From: Halobacteriales archaeon QH_10_65_19
GTDB lineage: Archaea > Halobacteriota > Halobacteria > Halobacteriales > Haloarculaceae
DNA length: 8,650 bases
Reading direction: 5' to 3'
NCBI GenBank assembly: GCA_003022085.1
Contig: PXQK01000018.1
Coordinates: 1-8,650 of the forward strand
Part shown: positions 1 to 5,837 of the stretch, piece after piece
Position numbering within the stretch: the stretch's first letter is position 1
Layout of the letters: each line of letters opens with the position of its first letter
The notes under the pieces: model-generated
Databases searched by the model: none
Told to the model about the DNA's origin: nothing
The model's input: the letters and a program-made list of their open reading frames with translations, nothing else
Translations under genes and position numbers: made by a program

Positions 1-1
1 G

Positions 2-136
2 AGCATTCTCACCAGCGGAGTCGCGACTGCCCCAGAGGGGGTCGATTCCCGTCAGCTAACGATGGACGACGTGAAGTTCATCGGCGGAATTGAGTCGCTT
101 AAGCCTGGGTCGGACGGCGACGAAGATGGCACGTGA
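2..136 (+). CDS. C-terminal fragment of an unrecognised protein
   Basis: An open frame enters from the left edge (first complete codon at 2) and ends at TGA 134-136, giving 44 visible residues. Third codon positions are mostly G or C, as in the other genes here, and the last residues are acidic (GSDGDEDGT), a common haloarchaeal tail. The other two plus frames carry a stop (frame 1 at about position 91) or lack this codon bias. The visible part contains RQLTMDDVKFIGGIESLKPG, which I cannot assign to a family. The gene is convergent with the GAPDH gene, with a 200-nt gap holding an inverted-repeat structure 38 nt after the stop. A real coding end is likely; the function is unknown. Confidence 0.6.
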   Translation, partial: SILTSGVATAPEGVDSRQLTMDDVKFIGGIESLKPGSDGDEDGT

Positions 137-173
137 GAAACGCAAAGCGAAGGACGAGCCGAGGGCGGCTGAT

Positions 174-269
174 AGGGTCGTGCGTGACTATTTTCAGGCC
201 CACGTCCGGTGAGTGGGCTGAAATCCACGAATTGTAACTCCCTGGCGGTACAAAATCACGCACGACCCT
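174..269. repeat. 96-nt nested inverted repeat between convergent genes
   Basis: The ends are a perfect 14-bp inverted repeat: AGGGTCGTGCGTGA at 174-187 and its reverse complement at 256-269. Inside are a strong hairpin (192-223) and a weak 5-bp pairing (TTGTA 232-236 with TACAA 249-253), so a transcript could fold as a three-way junction. On each strand the terminal arm is followed by a short T-run (TATTTT 189-194 on plus; TTTTG read from 255 on minus). It lies between the stops of two convergent genes. It could be a bidirectional transcription end signal, a MITE-like element, or a structured RNA. No target-site duplication is visible at the edges. Confidence 0.7.
192..223. repeat. Inner hairpin
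   Basis: TTTCAGGCCCAC (192-203) pairs with GTGGGCTGAAA (213-223) over 11 bp with a single bulged G, around a 9-nt loop (204-212). It sits inside the 174-269 element but off its centre (207.5 against 221.5), so the two are separate stems. Confidence 0.7.
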
Positions 270-336
270 GTGAGAGCCCGACAAGAACGGCGGTCGAGGT
301 GAATGACGCCATCACCACCGAGTAGGCAGGGGTAGT

Positions 337-1377
337 TCACTGATCCGTCGGTCCGAGTGGTTCGACCAGGCCCATGGCCTTGTCGGTCGTCGCCATGCTC
401 TCCTCGCGGTCGGCACTGCCCGTGACCGCCCGGATTGCGTCGACGTTCTCCGGCACGACGTCGGACTCCTGGTGGATCGCCTGGAACAGGTACAGGTCCG
501 GGCCTTCGAGGGTGATCGACTCGCCCCAGATGCAGTTCTCCCACACGTCGGCGCGGGGACGGCCGCCGTCCCCGGCGAGCTCCCTGATCGCGCCAGCGCC
601 GTCGAGACCGAGCCAGTCGGGGATGACGAACGTCCGGCGTTCGTTCTCCAGCAGCTCTCGTACTGCGTCCGCGCCGCTGTCGGGCGTCGAATCGAGCGTG
701 ACGTTGACGCTGTGCATGTGCATCAGGGTCGCGGGGACCTTCAGCCCGAGCGTGTCGATCGGGAGGTCGGGGAAGATCGTGTTCACGTCCGGGCCGTGGT
801 GGGACGGTAACGACACGGGGTCGGGCAGGATGTCGTTGATCGGGCCGCGACCGCTCTGTGCGGGGTCCCCGCCACGGCGGACGAGCGTCGCTCGGACCCT
901 CTCGATCCCGTATGCCTCCTTCAGCGGGGCGATCAGCCGCGAGAGCCCCGTCGTGTTACAGGAGACGACCCTGACCAGATCTGCATCCGCCACGCTGTCG
1001 AAGTTCGCACGGGCGTTGAAGCTCCTGTCGACGGCGTCGGCGTCCTCGCCGCCCTGGAGGAGCGCCGGTGTGTCGTGCTCGCGGTACATCGCGGCGTTCT
1101 CGGCGCCGGTCCCCGACGGACAGGCGTCAACGACGACGTCACTTTCTGCCACCAGCTCCTCAACGTCGCCCGCGAGATCGATTCCGGCCTCCGCGAACCG
1201 CGGCTTGCGCTCCTCGATGGCCGCATAGAGGTCGAAGCCCTTCTCCACGGCGGTGCTCGCCTCGAAGTTCGGTCGGGTCTTCGCGACGCCGACCACCGCC
1301 ATGTCCGGCTGTGCGCGGACCGCGTCGGCGACCCGCTTGCCGATTGTCCCGTAGCCGTTGACGCCTACGCGTATCAT
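337..1377 (-). CDS. gap: Type II (archaeal) glyceraldehyde-3-phosphate dehydrogenase
   Basis: Cytoplasmic NAD(P)-dependent phosphorylating GAPDH of the archaeal class, interconverting 1,3-bisphosphoglycerate and glyceraldehyde 3-phosphate. The 346-residue protein opens with the Rossmann motif [14 protein letters not shown] (4-17). It carries the catalytic cysteine in [11 protein letters not shown] (C140, the same number as in characterised archaeal enzymes). A histidine-rich strand, [10 protein letters not shown] (217-226), should hold the catalytic histidine. Length matches the family (about 335-345). I chose the ATG at 1377 because family members start directly with [10 protein letters not shown] and a TATA-like box lies 28 nt upstream; the frame stays open for 30 more codons to 1467, but that stretch shows no family similarity. 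Haloarchaea often carry a bacterial-type GAPDH for sugar breakdown and this archaeal type for gluconeogenesis, so a gluconeogenic role is inferred. It is transcribed alone. Confidence 0.95.
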   Translation of the reverse strand: MIRVGVNGYGTIGKRVADAVRAQPDMAVVGVAKTRPNFEASTAVEKGFDLYAAIEERKPRFAEAGIDLAGDVEELVAESDVVVDACPSGTGAENAAMYREHDTPALLQGGEDADAVDRSFNARANFDSVADADLVRVVSCNTTGLSRLIAPLKEAYGIERVRATLVRRGGDPAQSGRGPINDILPDPVSLPSHHGPDVNTIFPDLPIDTLGLKVPATLMHMHSVNVTLDSTPDSGADAVRELLENERRTFVIPDWLGLDGAGAIRELAGDGGRPRADVWENCIWGESITLEGPDLYLFQAIHQESDVVPENVDAIRAVTGSADREESMATTDKAMGLVEPLGPTDQ

Positions 1378-1402
1378 GGCCGGGAGGTTCGCCCGGTCGG
1401 CG

Positions 1403-1408
1403 CTTATC
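1403..1408 (-). promoter_or_regulatory. TATA-like box for gap
   Basis: On the minus strand this reads GATAAG within GCGATAAGCG, centred 28 nt before the ATG at 1377. That spacing places transcription start at or very near the A of the start codon, which predicts a leaderless mRNA and supports the chosen start. Confidence 0.5.
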
Positions 1409-1497
1409 GCTTGTGATTGTGTGGACGCATCCGCCGACTCGAGAATAATCGCACAGGACCCCGTCACCCCCTGGCCACCAACAGCCGTGAGATCGGA

Positions 1498-1510
1498 CGA
1501 ACCTTTTTGT
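1498..1510 (+). promoter_or_regulatory. Orphan promoter-like box upstream of the GTPase gene
   Basis: CGAACCTTTTTGT has the haloarchaeal BRE-plus-TATA layout and closely resembles the GTPase box at 1667-1677. Transcription would start near 1534, where ATG CTC TGA gives only a two-codon frame. No substantial plus-strand ORF begins there. It may drive a long 5' leader for the GTPase gene or a small RNA, or be chance. Apart from this box and the boxes of the two flanking genes, I see nothing in 1378-1701: no tRNA fold, no repeat. Confidence 0.3.
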
Positions 1511-1666
1511 ATCAGTCCGGGACCAGAGCCCGTATGCTCTGATCACAGCCGCGGGGTGAGTAGCGGGAGCACGACACACCACCTCGCGTAGCGGCCGTGT
1601 CGTCTGTTCGCAAAACTGCAAGCCGCCAGGAAGCGCGGGGTATGCTTCGGGCAAAATCTGTGCGGG

Positions 1667-1677
1667 GAAACCTTTTG
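1667..1677 (+). promoter_or_regulatory. BRE/TATA-like box for the GTPase gene
   Basis: GAAACCTTTTG combines a purine-rich BRE-like part with a T-rich TATA-like part centred about 28 nt before the ATG at 1702. This is the spacing expected for a leaderless transcript. Confidence 0.5.
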
Positions 1678-1701
1678 TCCGGCCGGATGTAATCCCGGGA
1701 T

Positions 1702-3333
1702 ATGAGCCCCGAACGGGCCATCCTCGAACGGGCGTTGGAGCGGGGCGAACGCAAGGGTGGCAATGTCGAGTTCAAAGAACGGCTCACGAAAGATCTCCAT
1801 CTGGCAGACGGTCGGCTCGAGAGCCTGGCTGCTCAGCTCCGCCACCGCGTGCTGTCGGGTGACGGGAAAGCGATGTACGTGGTGGGAGTGACCGACAACG
1901 GCGGCATCGCAGGCATCTCTCCGGACGCGTTCTCGGAATCGATGGATGTCCTCTCGCTGCTCGCCGAGGAGGCGAGTACCCACATCGAGGACGTGGAAAC
2001 GTGGGGCGTCGACAGCGAGGAGGTCCGTGACGGCGACGGTGGGCTCGTCGGTGTCGCGACGGTCAGGGAGGGGGCCGTAATGGAAGACGACGAACACATC
2101 GTGGTCGGAACGGCGGGCCACGTCGATCACGGGAAGTCCACGCTGGTGGGATCGCTCGTCACTGGTCAACCCGACGACGGCGAGGGCGGTACCCGCGGCT
2201 ACCTCGACGTCCAGCCACACGAAATCGAACGCGGGCTCTCGGCGGACCTCTCCTACGGTGTGTACGGGTTCGACGAGGACGGTCCGATCAGAATGGAGAA
2301 CCCGCACCGGAAGGGTGATCGCGCTCGCGTCGTCGAGGAGGCCGACCGTCTCGTCTCGTTTGTCGACACCGTCGGTCACGAGCCCTGGCTCCGGACAACG
2401 ATCCGTGGGCTCGTCGGGCAGAAACTCGACTACGGGTTGCTGGTGGTCGCGGCGGACGACGGTCCGACCCGTACCGCGCGGGAACACCTCGGCATACTGC
2501 TCGCGACAGAACTCCCGACTATCGTGGCCATCACCAAGGCTGACCTCGTGGACGAAGAACGGACCGTCGAGGTGCAACACGAGGTCGAACGGCTGCTCCG
2601 GGACGTCGACAAGATCCCGCTCAGTGTCGAGAGACACGGCGTCGATGCGGCGGTCGACGAGATCAGCGAGACGGTCGTGCCGGTGATCACGACAAGCGCA
2701 GTCACACAGGAGGGGCTAGAGACGCTCGACGAACTGTTCGAGCGGCTGCCCAAAAACGGCGCGAGAGACAGTACCGGTCAGTTCCGGATGTACGTCGACC
2801 GGACGTACAACGTCACCGGCGTGGGGGCGGTCGCCTCCGGGACAATCAAGTCCGGGAGTGTCGAAGCCGGGGACGAACTCCTGCTCGGCCCGCTCGGGAA
2901 CGGCGGGTTTCGCGAAGTGGAGGTCCGCAGCATCGAGATGCACTACCACCGGGTCGACGAGGCGTCCGCGGGCCGGATCGTCGGCATCGCGCTCAAGGGA
3001 GTCGACGAGGAGGAGATACGACGCGGCATGGCACTGCTCCCGCGTGACGTCGATCCGACACCGGTTCGCGAGTTCGAGGCCGAGGTGATGGTCCTCAACC
3101 ACCCGACGAGAATCGGCGACGGCTACGAGCCGGTCGTTCACCTGGAGACGGTGAGCGAAGCCGCCGCGTTCTATCCGACCGACGGCCAGCTGCTGCCTGG
3201 GGACACCGGCCACGCGACTGTCCGGTTCAAGTTCCATCCGTACCTCGTAGACGAGGGCCAGCGGTTCGTCTTCCGGGAGGGGCGCAGCAAGGGTGTCGGA
3301 ACTGTCACGTCGGTCCCGGGAAGCGACGGCTGA
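1702..3333 (+). CDS. GTPBP1-family translational GTPase
   Basis: A 543-residue cytoplasmic GTPase of the EF-1A superfamily, GTPBP1/GTPBP2 branch. Visible G motifs are G1 GHVDHGKST (139-147), G3 DTVGHE (222-227) and G4 TKAD (278-281). A switch I-like stretch HEIERGLSADLSYG follows G1. From about residue 361, YVDRTYNVTGVGAVASGT opens the beta-barrel domain II. The C-terminal third has family signatures FEAEVMVLNHPT and RFVFREGRSKGVGTVTS. The first about 130 residues are the GTPBP1-type N-terminal extension; its EFKERLT...YVVGVTDNGGIAGIS resembles the AlbA_2/Schlafen-like fold. Eukaryotic GTPBP1 can deliver aminoacyl-tRNA to ribosomes and is linked to exosome-dependent mRNA decay; the archaeal role is not established to my knowledge. 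It is monocistronic with its own promoter and converges on the mch operon. The start is supported by the box at 1667. Confidence 0.92.
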   Translation: MSPERAILERALERGERKGGNVEFKERLTKDLHLADGRLESLAAQLRHRVLSGDGKAMYVVGVTDNGGIAGISPDAFSESMDVLSLLAEEASTHIEDVETWGVDSEEVRDGDGGLVGVATVREGAVMEDDEHIVVGTAGHVDHGKSTLVGSLVTGQPDDGEGGTRGYLDVQPHEIERGLSADLSYGVYGFDEDGPIRMENPHRKGDRARVVEEADRLVSFVDTVGHEPWLRTTIRGLVGQKLDYGLLVVAADDGPTRTAREHLGILLATELPTIVAITKADLVDEERTVEVQHEVERLLRDVDKIPLSVERHGVDAAVDEISETVVPVITTSAVTQEGLETLDELFERLPKNGARDSTGQFRMYVDRTYNVTGVGAVASGTIKSGSVEAGDELLLGPLGNGGFREVEVRSIEMHYHRVDEASAGRIVGIALKGVDEEEIRRGMALLPRDVDPTPVREFEAEVMVLNHPTRIGDGYEPVVHLETVSEAAAFYPTDGQLLPGDTGHATVRFKFHPYLVDEGQRFVFREGRSKGVGTVTSVPGSDG

Positions 3334-3382
3334 TCCGGTTCTGTACCTAGCGGTGTTCGCCGGACTGTTCGACTGGTGATAG

Positions 3383-3883
3383 TCAGCCCCAGTCGCCTGT
3401 GTCGACTGTCCCGTACACCCCGTTCGACTCGGTAACCAGGCCGAACTGCCGGCTCCACCCGAGCAGTCGCCGGATCCTGGTATCGGGGTCGGGGCCGCCC
3501 CGTTCGCCCCGTCCGCGTTTGTGGATCTCGTCTGACTCTTCGAGATGTTCAACGAGTCGGTCTGCCGTCACCGGCGCGTGTGCCTCGACGGCATCGAGTA
3601 CTTCCCTGGCACCCAGAACGCTGCGGGCGAACCGCGCGCCCAGTGCTCGCTCGTCGGCAGACCAGTCGAGCCGGTAGTACCCGTCGGCGTCACTTCCCAC
3701 GAGTTCGAGCGCCTCGAAAAACCCCAGCCACTCCCGGGCCGTCGCGCGGTCCGACAGGGGTACCGACCGGGCGAGACGTGCACAGCAGTCGTCGGTCGCC
3801 GTCGGATCGAGCGGCACTGCGCGGTGGATCTCCCGCGTGTTGTCGAGCGACCGGGACGGTGGGAGGGGTTTGTACCGGATCAT
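3383..3883 (-). CDS. Small protein with two winged-helix-like halves, coupled to mch
   Basis: A 166-residue soluble protein I cannot name. Its two halves look alike. A helical stretch leads to LGFFEALELVGSDADGYYRLDW (near 53-74), and a second ends in a stretch near 140-162 containing WSRQFGLVTESNGVYGTV. Helices followed by a short GxYxx hairpin suggest tandem winged-helix domains, possibly DNA-binding. There is no cysteine cluster, membrane segment or catalytic motif. A charged RGRGERGG linker (about 123-130) lies in the second half. Its ATG (3883-3881) shares one base with the mch stop codon (TGATG), so translation is coupled and it should be made together with Mch. It may be a regulator of this pterin cluster or a partner of Mch; both are guesses. 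Confidence 0.75.
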   Translation of the reverse strand: MIRYKPLPPSRSLDNTREIHRAVPLDPTATDDCCARLARSVPLSDRATAREWLGFFEALELVGSDADGYYRLDWSADERALGARFARSVLGAREVLDAVEAHAPVTADRLVEHLEESDEIHKRGRGERGGPDPDTRIRRLLGWSRQFGLVTESNGVYGTVDTGDWG

Positions 3884-4815
3884 CAGAGGCCGAAACTCTC
3901 GGCGAGTATCTCCTCGGAGACCGAGCCGACGACGTGGGTTCCGCCACCCCGAACGTCGATTGTGACCTGTGCCGGGCCGAACGTCTCGACGGGCAGCTCC
4001 GAGAACTCCCAGTCGACCGAGTCGAACACCTCAACGAACGGCGATCCATGCTCCGCACTCGCGGTCGAGGCGACCTCGTCGAACCGGTCGAACGGCTCCT
4101 GGACCACCAGATGCACCCGGCTCCCGTACGCGATTGTGTCGTTCGTGCGTGCGAGTGCCGTCGCCTCGTCGTCGGCGACTGGTGCGACGGGTGCCGAGGC
4201 CGTCGCGCTGAGTATCTGCAGCGGGTCGTACCCGAGTTCCAGCAGCCGAAACGATGCCATCTCGGCCGCCCTGGATGCCGCCACGACGCTCCCGGTGATG
4301 CTTGCCGTCGAGAACGCCGGCAGGAACACGCCGCTCTCGGGTACGCCGGCCCGCTCTGCGACGTGGGAGGCGACGGCCTCGCCGGGAAGCGTCTCGGCCT
4401 CGACCGCGAGCACGGCGAAGTCGAACTCGTCCTGGTACCCGATTCGCTCGAAGACCTCCTCCTCGGCGACCAGCGCGCGGGCGGGGCCGCTGCCCAGCCC
4501 CTCGAACTCGTCGACGGCCAGTTCCCACCCACCCTTGCCGGCACACAGGAGCGCGAGCGCAGGATGGTCCGTCGACAGTTCGACGTGTGCCCGCGGCGTT
4601 CCGGCCACGACACCGGTTCGCGACCCGAGGGTCGCCAGGCCGGCCGTCTGAATCTCGGCAAGCAACAGCCCTGCCTCGGTGGCACCTGGCCGCTCGACGC
4701 CGAAATCGAGAACCGCAGAATCGCCTGCGAGTGAGTGGACGTCGATACCGAGTTCGGGAGCGAAGTCGATGGCCTCGTCGACGAGCTCCGTTGCCATCCG
4801 ATTAAGACTCTCCAT
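3883..4815 (-). CDS. mch: Methenyl-tetrahydromethanopterin cyclohydrolase
   Basis: Cytoplasmic enzyme (EC 3.5.4.27) that interconverts 5,10-methenyl- and formyl-tetrahydropterin. In methanogens the carrier is tetrahydromethanopterin; in haloarchaea it is probably a tetrahydrofolate-type carrier (inference). The 310-residue product matches the family length. Signatures are LGSGPARAL (107-115), STASITGSVVAASRAAE (169-185), DTIAYGSRVHL (226-236) and the terminal GGTHVVGSVSEEILAESFG. R182 and E185 are probable counterparts of the catalytic Arg/Glu pair of the Archaeoglobus enzyme. I chose the ATG at 4815 because family members start near MESLNRMATELVDEA and a TATA-like box sits 28 nt upstream. 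The frame stays open to 4899, but that part translates a DNA palindrome. It heads a two-gene operon, divergent from folP-mptE, which make pterin precursors. Confidence 0.95.
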   Translation of the reverse strand: MESLNRMATELVDEAIDFAPELGIDVHSLAGDSAVLDFGVERPGATEAGLLLAEIQTAGLATLGSRTGVVAGTPRAHVELSTDHPALALLCAGKGGWELAVDEFEGLGSGPARALVAEEEVFERIGYQDEFDFAVLAVEAETLPGEAVASHVAERAGVPESGVFLPAFSTASITGSVVAASRAAEMASFRLLELGYDPLQILSATASAPVAPVADDEATALARTNDTIAYGSRVHLVVQEPFDRFDEVASTASAEHGSPFVEVFDSVDWEFSELPVETFGPAQVTIDVRGGGTHVVGSVSEEILAESFGL

Positions 4816-4839
4816 AGGTGGGAGTCGGGTAGCCACCGG

Positions 4840-4847
4840 TAAGAAAG
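4840..4847 (-). promoter_or_regulatory. TATA-like box for mch
   Basis: On the minus strand this reads CTTTCTTA, centred about 28 nt before the ATG at 4815, consistent with a leaderless mch transcript and with the shorter start. Confidence 0.5.
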
Positions 4848-4863
4848 CGGGGGCTTCGGTCTC

Positions 4864-4945
4864 ATAGTGATTATTGTGACTGTGTACCGGGTCGATCACA
4901 CGCAGTCGTGCGGTCGATCCCGTACCGACTCACAATAATCACTAT
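4864..4945. promoter_or_regulatory. 82-bp dyad-symmetric element between mch and folP
   Basis: ATAGTGATTATTGTGA (4864-4879) and its exact reverse complement (4930-4945) form perfect 16-bp arms. Around the same centre (4904.5) an inner pair, 4884-4901 with 4908-4925, matches at 14 of 18 positions. Overall 32 of 41 position pairs are complementary. The arms are AT-rich in a GC-rich genome. The centre lies about 61 bp from the mch TATA-like box and about 70 bp from the folP box, so the arrangement is nearly symmetric. It is probably an operator or activator site for a dimeric or tetrameric regulator of both operons. A cruciform or a structured RNA is possible. Confidence 0.75.
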
Positions 4946-4959
4946 CATACGGTCGTGCG
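4945..4959 (+). repeat. Copy of dispersed motif
   Basis: TCATACGGTCGTGCG is identical over 15 nt to 8564-8578, and its GGTCGTGCG part also lies in the arms of the 174-269 element. It directly abuts the right arm of the 82-bp palindrome, sharing base 4945. A shorter copy, GTCGTGCG (4905-4912), lies at the palindrome centre. Confidence 0.6.
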
Positions 4960-4971
4960 GGGAACAACACG

Positions 4972-4977
4972 GTTAAC
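4972..4977 (+). promoter_or_regulatory. TATA-like box for folP-mptE
   Basis: GTTAAC is centred about 27 nt before the ATG at 5001, with an A-rich stretch (GAACAACA) just upstream as a possible BRE. The spacing predicts a leaderless folP mRNA. Confidence 0.5.
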
Positions 4978-5000
4978 AGCGCCGAAGCCAACACCTGTGT

Positions 5001-5831
5001 ATGCGAACAGTGGACGCCGCCGGCCTCCCCATCGGCGACGATCATCCGCCGCGGATCATGGGTGTGTTGAACGTCAGCCAGGAGTCGCCGTACAAACCCT
5101 CCGTGTTCGACGACCCGGGCGAGGCCGCTGCGTACGTGGACGAGGAGCTGATTGACGAGGGTGCAGACATCGTCGATGTCGGGCTGGAGTCGGCGAACAA
5201 GCGCTTCGAGGTGCTCTCGGCGCAGGAGGAACTCGACAGGCTGGATACGGCTGTCAGGACAATCGAGAGCACGAGCGGGAACGCTGTGTTCTCGATCGAG
5301 ACACGCTACCACGAGGTGGCGGCCGAGGCGCTGGAGCGGGGCTTCGATATGGTCAACGACATCTGCGGGTTCGCCGACCCGCGGATGCCGAGGGTCTGCC
5401 GGGACCACGGCGTCGCGGTCTGCAAGATGGCGAGTCCGCCGGATCTCGAGCGACCGGGCGCGATCGCCGATGTCGACGGGATCTACGCGGCGCTCACGCG
5501 GAACGGACTCACCGACAAGACGATCGTGGATCCTGCGTTCGGCGGCTGGACCGAGGAGAAAACGCTGGCTGATGACCGCGAGACGTTCCGTCGTCTTCGC
5601 GAGTTTCGTGCGCTCGACAGGCCGATTCTCGTGTCGATCAACCGGAAGAACTTCCTGCGGGAGATCGCCGGCTGCGAGACCGGAGAGGCGCTCCCAGTCT
5701 CGCTGGCCGCGACGTCGATGGCTGTCGAGCGGGGTGCACACGTCATCCGAACCCACGACGTGGAGGAAACGCGCGACGCCGCACTCGTGGGGTCGATCTT
5801 CGCCCGGAACCGGTTTCCGGACGCGAGGTGA
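5001..5831 (+). CDS. folP: Archaeal dihydropteroate synthase-like protein
   Basis: A 276-residue TIM-barrel protein of the pterin-binding family. It should condense 6-hydroxymethyl-dihydropterin diphosphate with an aminobenzoate to form the pteroate part of a folate-type cofactor. Visible signatures are IMGVLNVSQES (19-29, the family's MGxLNxTPDS loop with the PDSFSDGG part lost), MVNDICGF (117-124), D177 in VDPAFGG, NRKNF (214-218, for the usual SRKSF) and VIRTHDVEET (248-257, R250/H252). The usual catalytic-site Asp-Thr is Glu-Thr here (E100-T101). Most pterin-site residues remain, so activity is likely, but substrate details may differ. Haloarchaea are also known to carry a FolC-FolP fusion, so this stand-alone protein may be a second DHPS or have a different aryl substrate. 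It is first in an operon with mptE; its stop codon lies within the mptE ribosome-binding site. Confidence 0.85.
   Translation: MRTVDAAGLPIGDDHPPRIMGVLNVSQESPYKPSVFDDPGEAAAYVDEELIDEGADIVDVGLESANKRFEVLSAQEELDRLDTAVRTIESTSGNAVFSIETRYHEVAAEALERGFDMVNDICGFADPRMPRVCRDHGVAVCKMASPPDLERPGAIADVDGIYAALTRNGLTDKTIVDPAFGGWTEEKTLADDRETFRRLREFRALDRPILVSINRKNFLREIAGCETGEALPVSLAATSMAVERGAHVIRTHDVEETRDAALVGSIFARNRFPDAR
5825..5831 (+). promoter_or_regulatory. Shine-Dalgarno site for mptE
   Basis: GAGGTGA matches the archaeal 16S anti-SD and sits 6 nt before the GTG at 5838, overlapping the folP stop codon. This favours the GTG start over the ATG at 5862 and indicates coupling to folP translation. Confidence 0.6.
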
Positions 5832-5837
5832 CCGGCT

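Noticed and set aside
174..269. Intact insertion sequence bounded by the 14-bp repeats
   Set aside because: The 96-nt interval has no room for a transposase and no flanking target duplication is visible; only a MITE-like reading remains possible.
374..1228. 284-codon plus-strand frame across gap
   Set aside because: Antisense shadow of the GAPDH gene; Ser/Arg-rich low-complexity translation.
1378..1467. Longer gap start adding 30 residues
   Set aside because: GAPDH family members begin at the Rossmann strand [10 protein letters not shown], and the TATA-like box at 1403-1408 would lie inside the extension.
1530..1620. Possible tRNA or box C/D RNA in the gap-GTPase intergenic region
   Set aside because: No cloverleaf, T-loop or clear C and D boxes could be found; only the promoter-like box is supportable.
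1543..2637. 364-codon open frame on the minus strand inside the GTPase gene
   Set aside because: It is antisense to a gene with clear G motifs. Its existence follows from the GC-rich codon bias, and it has no recognisable domain.
3545..4734. Two long overlapping plus-strand frames across mch
   Set aside because: Both are antisense to mch, whose family motifs are unambiguous. Their translations are Arg/Ser/Thr-rich without motifs.
4816..4899. Longer mch start adding 28 residues
   Set aside because: The extension translates the palindrome, lies upstream of the likely TATA box, and is absent from the usual Mch N-terminus.
4896..5756. 286-codon minus-strand frame opposite folP
   Set aside because: Antisense shadow; folP carries the conserved pterin-binding motifs and the promoter.
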